Shown: positions 1 to 9,397 of the stretch, piece by piece
Layout: each line of letters starts with the position of its first letter
Numbering within the stretch: position 1 is the stretch's first letter
Assembly (NCBI GenBank): GCA_017414725.1
Contig: JAFQKZ010000110.1
Location: 1 to 20,244 of the forward strand
DNA: 20,244 nt
Reading direction: 5' to 3'
From: Clostridia bacterium
GTDB lineage: Bacteria > Bacillota > Clostridia > Oscillospirales > Acutalibacteraceae
The notes under the pieces: model-generated
Database searches by the model: none
What the model saw: only the letters and a program-made list of their open reading frames with translations
What the model was told of the DNA's origin: nothing
Program-made: the position numbers and the translations under genes

Positions 1-29
1 CTGATAGGCGTTTTGGCCTCTCGGCCTGA

Positions 30-383
30 TTATGGTTCGCTCTGTGCAGTGAAAACAGGTGCTTTCCTGTGTCTTTTTTGCTTTTTGACTTGGGTTGCTT
101 CCTCTGCTCTTTTTTGTCTCCATTTATGCGGTCCTGCCCTAGAGCTTTTCAGCTTACTCAATCTTTTTTCGATCATTTCTAAATTTATAAATTTGCAGTC
201 TTTTTCTAGAAAACCCGCAAATTTAACCGTATCCCACAAGACATGACTTGGAGCCATTGTCACTTTTAGTTTGCTTTGTTTGTTATTACCGTCCTCCGGG
301 TCCAAACCAATGTAGTAAGTATGGCTCCCTAATTTCAGCGGCAAACCAATAATTCCTAATTTTTCTAATTTTGATTGTTTCAT
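30..383 (-). CDS. Small hypothetical protein (117 aa), basic C-terminus
   Basis: I do not recognise this family. The case for a real gene is the start region: ATG at 383 has a strong AGGAGG ribosome binding site six bases upstream, and a plausible promoter with a palindrome lies upstream of that. The first ~65 residues look like a small folded domain (GIIGLPLKLGSHTYYIGLDP near the start). Residues ~75-112 are rich in Lys and Arg (KKQKRHRK), which could bind nucleic acid, but this is inference. Its base composition is less AT-rich than the neighbouring operon, and it lies beyond that operon's terminator, so it is probably a separate transcription unit unrelated to the injection system. The reading frame ends in TAA close to the window edge. 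Confidence 0.6.
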   Translation of the reverse strand: MKQSKLEKLGIIGLPLKLGSHTYYIGLDPEDGNNKQSKLKVTMAPSHVLWDTVKFAGFLEKDCKFINLEMIEKRLSKLKSSRAGPHKWRQKRAEEATQVKKQKRHRKAPVFTAQSEP

Positions 384-414
384 GATAAAACCTCCTATTG
401 TAAATTCATAGATA

Positions 415-427
415 GTGCATTATGCAC
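415..427. promoter_or_regulatory. Palindrome GTGCAT-T-ATGCAC, candidate operator
   Basis: Perfect six-base inverted repeats flank a single central base. The palindrome lies just downstream of the candidate -10 box, about where transcription would start, and about 30 bp upstream of the ATG of the 117-aa gene. This position suits a repressor site that blocks initiation. No regulator gene is visible in the window to pair with it. Confidence 0.4.
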
Positions 428-432
428 CAAAT

Positions 433-461
433 ATAATATATATAATCAAAAATTTTATCAA
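433..461 (-). promoter_or_regulatory. Candidate sigma-A-type promoter for the 117-aa gene
   Basis: Read on the minus strand, a TTGATA -35 box (456-461) and a TATTAT -10 box (433-438) are separated by 17 bp. They lie about 50 bp upstream of the ATG at 383. The region is so AT-rich that chance matches are likely, but the spacing is ideal and the position fits the gene. Confidence 0.4.
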
Positions 462-495
462 ATTTCTATATCAAACAAAATCACAAGTCAAGCAT

Positions 496-536
496 AAAAC
501 TCACGTCTTTCCAAAAAAATTCAAGACATGAGTTTT
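496..536 (-). terminator. Hairpin terminator at the end of the injection-system operon
   Basis: A 14-base stem (496-509 pairs with 523-536, one G-U wobble) surrounds a 13-base loop. It lies 29 bp after the stop codon of the last operon gene. In the minus-strand transcript the 3' arm ends in TTTT, but the run is not extended past the stem. On the plus strand the hairpin is followed by AAAAATTT. It could therefore work as a weak intrinsic terminator or as a 3'-end stabiliser. It is the only strong hairpin in the 182-bp gap between the operon and the 117-aa gene. Confidence 0.55.
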
Positions 537-565
537 AAAAATTTATAATTAATTATTATTTTTTA

Positions 566-2374
566 TTATTCTGTTGAGCTTACGACTACGTAGGCTGAGT
601 CGGATTTATTCTCAAATTTTACGCTATAGGCTTTAATTTCGTAAACTCCTTCTTTGGCAGGAGCAGTGTATAATCCGTTGTTGTCGATAGTACCGGTGTT
701 TTCTTCGGCCATAGCCCAACGAATTTCCTGACTGATAGCTCCGTCGATATGAGCTTCAAATCTTGTCTGTTCGAGAGGCTTAATTCTTACTGTATTCGGC
801 GTAATTACTACTCTTATGTTTTCATCGATGATTATATCTTCTTGTTCTTCATGTATTTCTACAGGCTTGTACGCCCACCATCTTATATCTACAGCTTGGG
901 CGATAGTTTTTTCTAGTAACTTTACGCCTAATTTTACTGTTCCTTTTTGAGAATTTACTATAGCGGCTATCTGAACGTTCGGAGCAGATATAGAAATCTC
1001 GTCTTTCGAGAATATACTCTTATCACCAAAAACTAACAAACCCTTGTCGTCTTTCATATAATTTGCTTTGTTGTCTATAGCTGTAATAACTCCGATATTG
1101 CCCTCGCCCAGTCCATGGACAAACTCGTAAGAATAATATGATTTGCCGACTTTGGGATTAAACCCAAGGTTAATTCTTTCGACACCGGTAATTATATTAT
1201 CTATTTTTGGTTGCTCAAGATCTAAAACTTCCGGAGCACTTTCATCAGTATTATCTTCTTGAATATTATTATTACCGGATTTTTTCGGATTTAAATTATT
1301 AGTATTATTTTGATCTATAGACTGTAACAAAGTTATTAGTTCGTTACTGTACAGATATTGCTTAAACGGATGTTTCTCGAAACTCTCTATAAAATAATTT
1401 AATTGATTTGTTACTATATGGAACTTCGCAAGATATATATATTTATTTTCGACTTTTTCTATGAGTTCATTGAAATTCTTGGCATAGTAATCTTGAATAA
1501 TAATATCTTTAATGGGCGTAGTTTTTATAGAAACAGGACACTCGAAATCATCTTTTAATTTTATTTCTTCGTTACCTATTTTAAGTACAAAGCTCTGTTT
1601 ATTAATTATTAATTTTGCGAGAGCGTCTGATACGGCGTCACATTTTAAATAATAATCTTTGCGGAAATTTTTATAAGTACTGATTTCTGTTTCTTGATAA
1701 TTTATATTTAATTTTTTCTCGCCGAGACAAGTCTTAAAAAATTCTCCCTGCATATCAAAATTATAACTCACAGGAGCTTCGATATTTTCTTTTTCAAATA
1801 TTACAGATATTTTTAATAACTGAGACGGATTGACATATTTATTTATTTCCAGATTTATTTTAACTCCGTCTTGATTATATAACTCCAGAGTGTCATACAA
1901 CAAACTATCGAGTTTTAATAATTCCGGCTTAGGTTTTTCAGAAGTCAAGAATAATTCGTAATTCTCGTGTATTCTGTTATATTCTTCGGAAACTCCCGTA
2001 GACTTACCTGAACCTGATACTGAAAAAGTTGTTTCTTTTAAATCTTCTTTGTACGCCAAACATAAATATAATATTCCGTTATTTTTATTTTCTTCGAAGC
2101 CCTTTATCACATTGAGTCTTCGTACATATGGCTCAGCTACTACTATTTCACGACCCATATAATCCAAAGCCATACCGGTTTCTAATGAGAAAGTTTTGTT
2201 ATCTACTAATATTACGTCTAGACCTGAAACTATACCTGTACCGTTGAGCATTTTGTTGCCCAGTCTTCTTTTAGAATTCATATATGACTGTTCGGTCTGG
2301 AAATCTCTGACTGTCATTAATTTACCAAAAAAGTAATTATTTCTTTCGCACGAATAATATTGCTTGTTTTTCAC
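566..2374 (-). CDS. Injection-system peripheral protein with C-terminal Ig-like domain (602 aa)
   Basis: This is the last gene of the operon and follows the gpI-like gene, where distal or fibre-like components usually lie. Residues 12-54 carry a motif typical of a protein found in extracellular contractile systems: FFGKLMTVRDF, then EQ.Y...KRR and GTGIVSGLDV, followed by a G.A.D..GREIVV stretch (about 67-79). The middle is lineage-specific. Residues ~522-602 look like a bacterial Ig-like (Big2-type) domain: a 'VVITPNTVRIKPLEQTRF' opening, a Trp (W552) in the core, and a 'G.Y.A' pattern near the end. Start is GTG with AAAGGAAG seven bases upstream. The likely role is a structural baseplate-periphery or fibre-like part displayed outward. 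No enzyme motif is seen. Confidence 0.75.
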   Translation of the reverse strand: MKNKQYYSCERNNYFFGKLMTVRDFQTEQSYMNSKRRLGNKMLNGTGIVSGLDVILVDNKTFSLETGMALDYMGREIVVAEPYVRRLNVIKGFEENKNNGILYLCLAYKEDLKETTFSVSGSGKSTGVSEEYNRIHENYELFLTSEKPKPELLKLDSLLYDTLELYNQDGVKINLEINKYVNPSQLLKISVIFEKENIEAPVSYNFDMQGEFFKTCLGEKKLNINYQETEISTYKNFRKDYYLKCDAVSDALAKLIINKQSFVLKIGNEEIKLKDDFECPVSIKTTPIKDIIIQDYYAKNFNELIEKVENKYIYLAKFHIVTNQLNYFIESFEKHPFKQYLYSNELITLLQSIDQNNTNNLNPKKSGNNNIQEDNTDESAPEVLDLEQPKIDNIITGVERINLGFNPKVGKSYYSYEFVHGLGEGNIGVITAIDNKANYMKDDKGLLVFGDKSIFSKDEISISAPNVQIAAIVNSQKGTVKLGVKLLEKTIAQAVDIRWWAYKPVEIHEEQEDIIIDENIRVVITPNTVRIKPLEQTRFEAHIDGAISQEIRWAMAEENTGTIDNNGLYTAPAKEGVYEIKAYSVKFENKSDSAYVVVSSTE

Positions 2375-2424
2375 AACAACGCTTCCTTTCTCTGTAATAT
2401 ATATTTTATATTTTTATATATTAT

Positions 2425-3633
2425 TTAAGTATTTTTAAATATTTCCGAATAATAATTTTTAGTTTTATTATCTGTAATATTTTCGCTAATTACCAAATTA
2501 TTAGTATCTCTTTGAGATTTATTTAAAATCAAATCTTGATTTTTAGTTATAAAAGAATTTATTCCTATATAACAATGATTATCTAAATATATCTGGTCAG
2601 TAAGTATTACTAAATTACATATAGAATCTACTGGTTTTGCGTTGTTTATTACTCTTAATAATTCTATATAATTTTCAGTATCTTTAACACAACTTTGCGG
2701 AAGCATTACTGTAAATACATATCCGTTATCGCCAAACAAATTTTCCAATATATCTACTTGATTATGATAAAACATATTATTTTTTATCTCGAACTGCTCA
2801 ACTATAATCGGCTCGACTCCTATATAATCTTCGACAACTCGTGATATAGCTTTTCGAGTTCCTTTAATTTTATATATACTCACGCATTCTTTAATTAATT
2901 TTCGGAGTCTTTTTTCGCCCCATAATTCTATGTCTTTTATAGAAAGCCAATCAGCTATCCAGTTTAGAAAATCTCGCGAAGTATAATCCGGATCAAACTT
3001 CAATGGCATGATATCTATTTTGTCTTCCAAATCTACGTATATAGACTGAAATATTCCTAAAAATCTCGATAAAAACGAATTTTCTCCAGATTCTGTTCTG
3101 TATAACTCAGGTAAATAATCTACAAACGTAACTTGTGGAAATTCTATTTTCATAGATTTTATTTCTACTGGATCTTCTACATAACTTATTATTTCCAAAC
3201 ATAACCATAAGTATCTTCCGGTAAATTCGTATAATAATATATCTGTAGGATTCTCGTAAATTTTAGCACCTATAGTATCAAACATGTCTATTTTACGTGC
3301 AATATTTATTTTATTATCCAGTAAATAATTATTTATATTTACTCGTGTTTTACCTGCTTGTCCCAACACCGGTATTAATATTTCTGTACTGTCACTTGAA
3401 TATATTCTGAGTTTATATTCTACTCCCGCAGGAATATTTATATCTAATTTTAATCTGTGCCATTTTGTTTCTGATAATAAACTATCAAAAGCTCCTGAAA
3501 TATAAACTCCGCTCTCGCCGTCTTTATTATCTAAAATTAAATTATCATCTTGAAATTTCAGATTTCTTAAAGTACTGTTATATGTCCAGTCACTTTCGCG
3601 ATTTAATACAAACGATCTCGCTCCTGAAGCCAA
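2425..3633 (-). CDS. gpI-like tail/baseplate protein (402 aa)
   Basis: Residues 172-300 match the phage P2 gpI tail-protein family: the hallmark DYLPELYR (172-179), then a helical stretch with FDPDYTSRDFLNWIADWLS and a basic RKLIKECVSIYKIKGTRKAI segment. Residues 1-~165 form an extra N-terminal domain that looks like a beta-sandwich with alternating hydrophobic strands, perhaps for carbohydrate or partner binding (inference). In P2-like machines gpI joins the wedge to the fibres, which suits a place between the J proteins and the 602-aa protein. The start is TTG at 3633 with GGGAGG nine bases upstream. The nearby ATG is out of frame. Confidence 0.85.
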   Translation of the reverse strand: MASGARSFVLNRESDWTYNSTLRNLKFQDDNLILDNKDGESGVYISGAFDSLLSETKWHRLKLDINIPAGVEYKLRIYSSDSTEILIPVLGQAGKTRVNINNYLLDNKINIARKIDMFDTIGAKIYENPTDILLYEFTGRYLWLCLEIISYVEDPVEIKSMKIEFPQVTFVDYLPELYRTESGENSFLSRFLGIFQSIYVDLEDKIDIMPLKFDPDYTSRDFLNWIADWLSIKDIELWGEKRLRKLIKECVSIYKIKGTRKAISRVVEDYIGVEPIIVEQFEIKNNMFYHNQVDILENLFGDNGYVFTVMLPQSCVKDTENYIELLRVINNAKPVDSICNLVILTDQIYLDNHCYIGINSFITKNQDLILNKSQRDTNNLVISENITDNKTKNYYSEIFKNT

Positions 3634-3675
3634 AAAACCATCCTCCCTATCTCAAAATATATATTTTATATTTTT

Positions 3676-5835
3676 TTAATTTTTATATATTTCTGAGCTC
3701 TTTATATAACTGAAATCTATTTTTTCGATATAATATATACCGTTTGGTGGAATTATTATATCTTCGGAAGCATTTTTTTGGGTATTATCACCAAGAGATA
3801 TTATTCTGAGTTTATTCAAATTCGAAACGTATTTCAATCTGTCAATCATACCAAACAAATCGCCAAATTTTAGCACTTCGCCCATATTATTATTTAAATT
3901 TTTTATATAATCTTTTATTTCGTTTTCTATAAACCCGTCTTGTTCTCTATACGAAGACTCAACTGTGATAACTCCGGTAATTATCAGGCCTATATATTCC
4001 GGACCAATTATATTTATTTTCGTATTTATTAATCTGTATTTTTCTAAATGATTAATAATATTTTTTCTGAAACTTTCCGGTAATTTCAGTCCTATTTTTC
4101 TGTTCCATCGAACTGCTATAGTAACACAGTTCTGTTTCTGTAAATCTTCACCCGGCATGTAATTCGGCAACACTCGTACGTTTATAAATATTAATCCCGG
4201 GGTTTTTCTTACTATGTTTTCATAGTCTTGTACCGTGACAGCTCTCATAGGATCATTAAATATATGTGCAGCACGTGCTTGAGCCTGCTCCAGAGTTTCG
4301 TCATCACAGCCGCCTCGTGAGTCCTGAACTTGTATTATCTTACAATTTTTTAGTAATTTGTTTTCTGTAATTACAGAATTTATCATGTGAGATTTTATAT
4401 TTGACTCTCGTCCAAAAGTCTGGCTTAAATTACAAATTTTTATATTATTAAGTCCTATTCTCGGTGCCATCCCACGTTCGTGATCTCCGAAAAGTATTAA
4501 ATTATTTTTTTTGTCCAAAATATAATGTTTATCGTATTTCGAACTCGAGAAAAAATTATCTACTTTTTCCCACTTGTAAAATATTTCTTCTCCGTTAATA
4601 TTCTCAGATATCATAATCTCAAGACTGTTATCTAGAATATTCTCTGCGTCTATTTTTACAGTTTGATATGAAATATTTGTTCCGCTACCTAAAATTATTT
4701 TATCTTTCCAGCTTTTCTCACACGAAACTATCATGACTACTTCTGTATCATGTTTGTATATTTTTAGCTCGTCCCAGATATTACTTAAATCTATACTTGT
4801 TTTACCGATATTTTTGTCATGTGTTATATTTATATTTTTTGCGAGTTTCCAACCGTTGTGTTTTTTATAATATATTTCTGTATATCCGTAAAGACCTAAA
4901 TTACTATAAATATCTATAATATGCTCAGGAGAAATCTCGTCTTTTGTTATTATTATATTTTTGCACTTAGTATCATTTTGTTTGACTAAAAATATATTCG
5001 TAAGTATATTATTTATTTTCGGCGGATAATCATATTCGTTATATTCTAAACTCGCACGAATTTTATATTCTCCGTCAAGCTCCAAAATTTCTCCGGGGAT
5101 TTTTATTTTTACTATTCCGGAAAACAAAAAATTATAAGTACTGTCTTGTATTATTTCTAGCTCGTGCCAGCCAAGTTTATTATCTTGAATACCGTAGTAT
5201 TCCCATTTGACTTCTGCCATGCGCTCGAAATTATCTAGATCAGTTATAATATTTCTCTCTGCGCCTTTACTCGTGTGAACTGAAAAATATAAATTAATTA
5301 CATATTCACTGGGTAATTTACTGTCAAAATTTATAGTAAATCTTCTAATATTATTATTATTAATATTATTTATTTCTTTGCCGAACACAAAAAATGATTT
5401 TTTACCGTCAAATTTATAATACTCTTCGTGAGTATTAAACTCCGGATTCTCAAATTCGACACTTAGTATTTTTGATTTAACTAATATCTGTGTGTAAATA
5501 TTTTCAAAAATCATATTATTAAATTTCCATTTTGTTCTCAACGGTAAATTAATATCTTGATCCAGATCTGTTACTTCTAAGAGAGTTTCAGAACCCTGAT
5601 TTTTATTTATATTTATGTCTAATAATTTCAAGAATTTTTTTTCGACTTCCGGAGATTTTCTGTTTAAATATTCGTGCTGAACAGATTTTAACCATGCAAA
5701 TAATTCTACAAGAGTAATTCCGGGATCTGATTCTTGAAAATTTGTCCATTCTGTACTGTAATATACAATTTGTTTTTTTGCTTCTTCTAAAATTTCTTCC
5801 AGAGAAATATTATCCAGATTTTGAATCTCTATCAA
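3676..5835 (-). CDS. Baseplate J / gp6-like wedge protein, second copy (719 aa)
   Basis: The N-terminus carries the usual J-family opening: a W(T/S) segment, then SDPGITLVELFAWL (about 39-52) and NRKSPE. Near residues 505-550 is the family core GGCDDETLEQAQARA, then RAVTVQDYENIVRKTPG. The middle (about 100-450) is long and poorly conserved. By position it corresponds to the Afp12/gp7-like partner of the larger J protein just upstream, with which it would build the baseplate wedge around the hub. Start is TTG at 5835 with a strong GGAGGTG eight bases upstream. It is separated by 29 bp from the upstream gene, so the two are probably co-translated. Confidence 0.9.
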   Translation of the reverse strand: MIEIQNLDNISLEEILEEAKKQIVYYSTEWTNFQESDPGITLVELFAWLKSVQHEYLNRKSPEVEKKFLKLLDININKNQGSETLLEVTDLDQDINLPLRTKWKFNNMIFENIYTQILVKSKILSVEFENPEFNTHEEYYKFDGKKSFFVFGKEINNINNNNIRRFTINFDSKLPSEYVINLYFSVHTSKGAERNIITDLDNFERMAEVKWEYYGIQDNKLGWHELEIIQDSTYNFLFSGIVKIKIPGEILELDGEYKIRASLEYNEYDYPPKINNILTNIFLVKQNDTKCKNIIITKDEISPEHIIDIYSNLGLYGYTEIYYKKHNGWKLAKNINITHDKNIGKTSIDLSNIWDELKIYKHDTEVVMIVSCEKSWKDKIILGSGTNISYQTVKIDAENILDNSLEIMISENINGEEIFYKWEKVDNFFSSSKYDKHYILDKKNNLILFGDHERGMAPRIGLNNIKICNLSQTFGRESNIKSHMINSVITENKLLKNCKIIQVQDSRGGCDDETLEQAQARAAHIFNDPMRAVTVQDYENIVRKTPGLIFINVRVLPNYMPGEDLQKQNCVTIAVRWNRKIGLKLPESFRKNIINHLEKYRLINTKINIIGPEYIGLIITGVITVESSYREQDGFIENEIKDYIKNLNNNMGEVLKFGDLFGMIDRLKYVSNLNKLRIISLGDNTQKNASEDIIIPPNGIYYIEKIDFSYIKSSEIYKN

Positions 5836-5864
5836 ATTTAGTACACCTCCATATTTTTATTTTT

Positions 5865-8800
5865 TTAATTTACTGTGATATTTATTTCGGGTATTCCCGC
5901 TACAGGTACTATAAATTTATAATTTTTAATTTCTTCGCAATCCAGTTCTTTTTTGCCCTCAGGTGTAACTAAATTCGTAAAAATATTTATATTTTTGATC
6001 CATTTTATATCAGGTACTGTTTTTATATAATTATATATAAATTCTTTTCTGGGGAAATCCCCTATGTTCCAACCCGTCCCTGAGAAATGTCCGTTTACAG
6101 GATCTAAAAATTTCTTTAATCTTGATTCTATACCGTTATATACGCCCTGATATGAATTAAAGTCTTCTATTACGACTTCTACGCTCACGGAAGTTTCTAC
6201 GTAACCTACTTCAAATATTCTTAATCTCGTAGAATTTGCAAGTGCCGCAGGAGCTTTCTGATCTATAAATTCCCAGATTCTGTTTTTTATTCCCTGGAAC
6301 TTTTCATATCCTTGCATGTAAACTCTCGGCAAAACAGCTATAGAAGTAATGCCTATATCTTCCTGACTATATTCGTTTACATGTGACAAACACTTAATTT
6401 TATATATATTTCTATCATAAAATTTAATAGAATCTTCGAAATCACTTAAAGATACTAATCTGTTACCGCAGGATATTTGCCCGAAAGTTCGACTCGCCGC
6501 ATTATCTATAGTTTCCATGTCTATTCCGCCGATTATAGGTGACGGATTGTATACTCTTATAATATTTGGAATTGAATCTTCAAAATCTTGAATTTCGTTA
6601 GAATTTATATTTCCCAGACTTCCGTTACATACAGAATATTTTATTTTTATGCTTTCGTTATATTGCTCCGGAGGAATCTTTCCGTTACGCCCGTTACCAA
6701 ATTTTACCTCGCCCTTGGGGTAATCTACTTCGTAAACTCTATCTGTAACCCCGCATGCTACTAAGTTTTGGACGGGTTTCCATTTTATCCATAATTTTTC
6801 TAATTGCCCGTAATCATCGTATTCCGGTTCAACATCTTTTTTGGAATAAAATTTTAAAAATTTCTCTTGTTCTTGTGTAGATATCTTATTGTACTCATCT
6901 ACCCATACTTCTACACCTGTGACGTTTGTATTAGATAACTGGCAAATTTTATCTTCTTCGTCACTGTTTATCCAGAAATATTCAGGTAATCTCGTATCAG
7001 TCTGAACTATTCTGACTGCATTAAATATAATATTATTTATCACAGGTCTTGTGTTTATATTATTTTCCTGAGAATATTTTCCGTCAGGATTTATTATTCT
7101 TATAAAATATCCTGTTTGTCCAAATATAGTATCTTCCGCAAAGTCATTCTTGCCTATTAAAGTAACTGTTTCAGAATACGAAAAATTCTCAGTACCGTCT
7201 ACTACGTCTATGTGTTTCCAGACTGTACCGCCTTTGTGATTATTAGCCAAATACTCCCACTTTAATACAGGATTAAATCTATGGACGCTTTCTTCTATGT
7301 CTATCAAAATTCTTATCATGCCCTGCACCAACGGCTTGCTTAGACATAAGTACATCGCCGGATAATCACTTAAATATTTTTCTATTATATTTACTAATTT
7401 TTTATCTGTAAAACTTATAATCTCTTCTCTTAAATCACTCTTTACTATTATTTGATTAAACACATGTTCTGTGTTCTCGTAATTATAATTTATAACTAAA
7501 TCATGTACGTACGGAGATATACAATTTCCGTAATAATCAAATCTATCTGTCATTTTGACTATACTTGCACGTATAAAATATCCGTCGCTCGGACCTACAG
7601 CTATAGTCTCAATATCTTCCGGACATCTGAATCTTAATACTCTTTCTGTATTTTTATTTTGCTCTTCCAGTATACTGAAAAATTCTTCCCCGTTATTTAA
7701 AAGCTCCAGTTTCGCCCAACCTGAACCGTTCCAATATTCCCATTTCACTTTCTCAATTTTTATATCTCCCGGCTCTAAATCTGCAAAATCTACGTCTCGC
7801 ATTATAGACTTATATCTTGTACCCGGCATCTGTACGTCTTTTTTGATTTTTATAAATTGAACCCCGGCTTTTATTTCTATTATAGAATTCTTTTTCGTAA
7901 AAGCTTCGTCACACATAATATGAAATCTATTATATATATTAAATTCTTCGTTAAACGGATAAAAATCATTAGTATCCAGCTCTGAATCGTCACATATAAA
8001 ATTATCTGCTCGTAATTCATTTGCCTGAGATTTGTATTTTATATTAGTAACCGAAACTCCTTTATCAGGAACCCTGTTAAATCTACACCTGATAAATCTG
8101 GACTCTATGTCTAAAATATTATTTATTTCTGTTTTGTTATTATATTTTAATCTTACGCCTAAATCTGTTTTTTCTACAGATTCTATTTTTGTCCAGCCGT
8201 CTTTTTGAGTATAATATTCCCAAGTTATATTATTTTTATCTGAAAACACTTCCGGTAACGCACTCTGACTTATTGCCGACATGTTATTATAAAACAAAAA
8301 CTCTATATCTGTTTTTGACATGTCAAACAAAATATCATCATAAAAATATATCTCGTGTGCTTGTAAATTTTCAGAATACACATTGTCAAATATTCTGAAC
8401 GGCTCTAATTTATACTCTTCGTCTTCTTCTGAATTATTATACACACAATTTATAGTATCTTTTTTTCCGTCCGTAAAATATATACTTTTCAAAGTAGTTT
8501 CTATGGCCGTCAGAGCATCCGTAGTCTCAAATATTACATTACCTGTTTCTGTGTCAGCCTCCGCAAATAATCTTGTGCCCTTATCTATATATGCTCCTTC
8601 GTCTGAGCCGGCACTCTCAACTATTACCATTCCCTTTGAAGAAGAAGCCGGTCTTAATTTTGTACCGAGAGTATTCAAGAAATTTAAATAATAATTATAC
8701 AGAGTCTTGTTATATCTGCTGATAGTATCCGTCATCATGCTTGAAAATACTTTTGAGAATACTACGCCAAAATCTTCACTATGTCTATCAAAGTTCCATT

Positions 8801-8903
8801 CCGGAGTATACTGTTTCGCTAAATTCTCAATTTCGTCCATAATATCCGAAAAATCTCGATTATCTAACTTCGGTAATTGACCCATATTCCCAGAATTAAA
8901 CAT
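5865..8903 (-). CDS. Large baseplate J / gp6-like wedge protein (1012 aa)
   Basis: This is the largest protein of the cluster. The N-terminus (about residues 11-70) has the opening of the long J-like family, with LDNRDFSDIMDEIENLAKQ, PEWNF and LGTKLRPA. The C-terminal core near residues 785-830 has GGIDMETIDNAASRTFG followed by RLVSLSDFEDSI, the J-family signature. Position and size match Afp11 of extracellular injection systems and gp6 of T4. It would form the baseplate wedge that signals sheath contraction. The ATG at 8903 has only a weak AAG upstream. A second in-frame ATG at codon 7 (after GGGA) is possible. The 72-bp gap before it is the longest among the baseplate genes, and a GAGAGGAAG lies too far upstream to serve this start. 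Confidence 0.9.
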   Translation of the reverse strand: MFNSGNMGQLPKLDNRDFSDIMDEIENLAKQYTPEWNFDRHSEDFGVVFSKVFSSMMTDTISRYNKTLYNYYLNFLNTLGTKLRPASSSKGMVIVESAGSDEGAYIDKGTRLFAEADTETGNVIFETTDALTAIETTLKSIYFTDGKKDTINCVYNNSEEDEEYKLEPFRIFDNVYSENLQAHEIYFYDDILFDMSKTDIEFLFYNNMSAISQSALPEVFSDKNNITWEYYTQKDGWTKIESVEKTDLGVRLKYNNKTEINNILDIESRFIRCRFNRVPDKGVSVTNIKYKSQANELRADNFICDDSELDTNDFYPFNEEFNIYNRFHIMCDEAFTKKNSIIEIKAGVQFIKIKKDVQMPGTRYKSIMRDVDFADLEPGDIKIEKVKWEYWNGSGWAKLELLNNGEEFFSILEEQNKNTERVLRFRCPEDIETIAVGPSDGYFIRASIVKMTDRFDYYGNCISPYVHDLVINYNYENTEHVFNQIIVKSDLREEIISFTDKKLVNIIEKYLSDYPAMYLCLSKPLVQGMIRILIDIEESVHRFNPVLKWEYLANNHKGGTVWKHIDVVDGTENFSYSETVTLIGKNDFAEDTIFGQTGYFIRIINPDGKYSQENNINTRPVINNIIFNAVRIVQTDTRLPEYFWINSDEEDKICQLSNTNVTGVEVWVDEYNKISTQEQEKFLKFYSKKDVEPEYDDYGQLEKLWIKWKPVQNLVACGVTDRVYEVDYPKGEVKFGNGRNGKIPPEQYNESIKIKYSVCNGSLGNINSNEIQDFEDSIPNIIRVYNPSPIIGGIDMETIDNAASRTFGQISCGNRLVSLSDFEDSIKFYDRNIYKIKCLSHVNEYSQEDIGITSIAVLPRVYMQGYEKFQGIKNRIWEFIDQKAPAALANSTRLRIFEVGYVETSVSVEVVIEDFNSYQGVYNGIESRLKKFLDPVNGHFSGTGWNIGDFPRKEFIYNYIKTVPDIKWIKNINIFTNLVTPEGKKELDCEEIKNYKFIVPVAGIPEINITVN

Positions 8904-8975
8904 ATCTTAATTTTATTTATTATTAAAATATGTCCCGTTCTGTTCACTTCCTCTCTGATTATAATTTTTAATTTT

Positions 8976-9362
8976 TTACTCTTGATTTGAATTTATTTTT
9001 GTAACCAATCTTTCTTGCGTAGGCTCTATGTCAGTAATATAATCTACTCTGGCTTCAACGTAAGACAGCGGACCATTATTACCGTTTATGGTAACTTTCA
9101 AATCTCGTATATGCTCTTCCCAGCGATTTAAAGAACTCTCTACTGCCATCTTTAAAGTAGAAACAAATTCCGGATCAACTATCTTAAACATAAATACTCG
9201 TAAATCTGTACCGAAACTTGGTATTATTTTTCTTTCGTGTTTCTGGGTACCCAATATTATTTTCACAGACTGTTTTATATTTTCGTTATCTTCAACGGTC
9301 TTGATTTTGCCCGTGTTTTTGTCTACTTGTATTGGAAACTTCCAGCCCTTGATTACTGACAT
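8976..9362 (-). CDS. gp25/gpW-like baseplate protein (128 aa)
   Basis: This is a typical gp25-family protein in length and sequence: GWKFPIQVDKNTGKIKT near the N-terminus, I.QS..IILGT, then the HERKIIPSFGTDLR motif (about residues 42-55) containing the conserved E-R pair, and a hydrophobic tail. In T4, Afp and T6SS machines this protein joins the baseplate wedge to the first sheath ring and primes sheath assembly. ATG start at 9362 with GGGGGAG six bases upstream. Flanked by the spike gene upstream and the large J gene downstream, the standard CIS order. Confidence 0.92.
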   Translation of the reverse strand: MSVIKGWKFPIQVDKNTGKIKTVEDNENIKQSVKIILGTQKHERKIIPSFGTDLRVFMFKIVDPEFVSTLKMAVESSLNRWEEHIRDLKVTINGNNGPLSYVEARVDYITDIEPTQERLVTKINSNQE

Positions 9363-9397
9363 AAATTACTCCCCCTTAAAATATTTTTATTTATTTT

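Noticed and set aside
1..29. GGCC-tetraloop-GGCC inverted repeat at the left edge as a terminator for the 117-aa gene
   Set aside because: Only four base pairs, no following U-run on the minus strand, and cut by the window edge.
13..246. Plus-strand open frame opposite the 117-aa gene
   Set aside because: It has no ribosome site, while the minus-strand frame has an excellent AGGAGG and a promoter; the plus frame's hydrophobic look comes from the Lys-rich opposite strand.
8904..8975. A short GTG-started leader frame in the gap before the large J gene
   Set aside because: The GTG directly touches the GAGAGGAAG with no spacing, and the frame has no recognisable feature.
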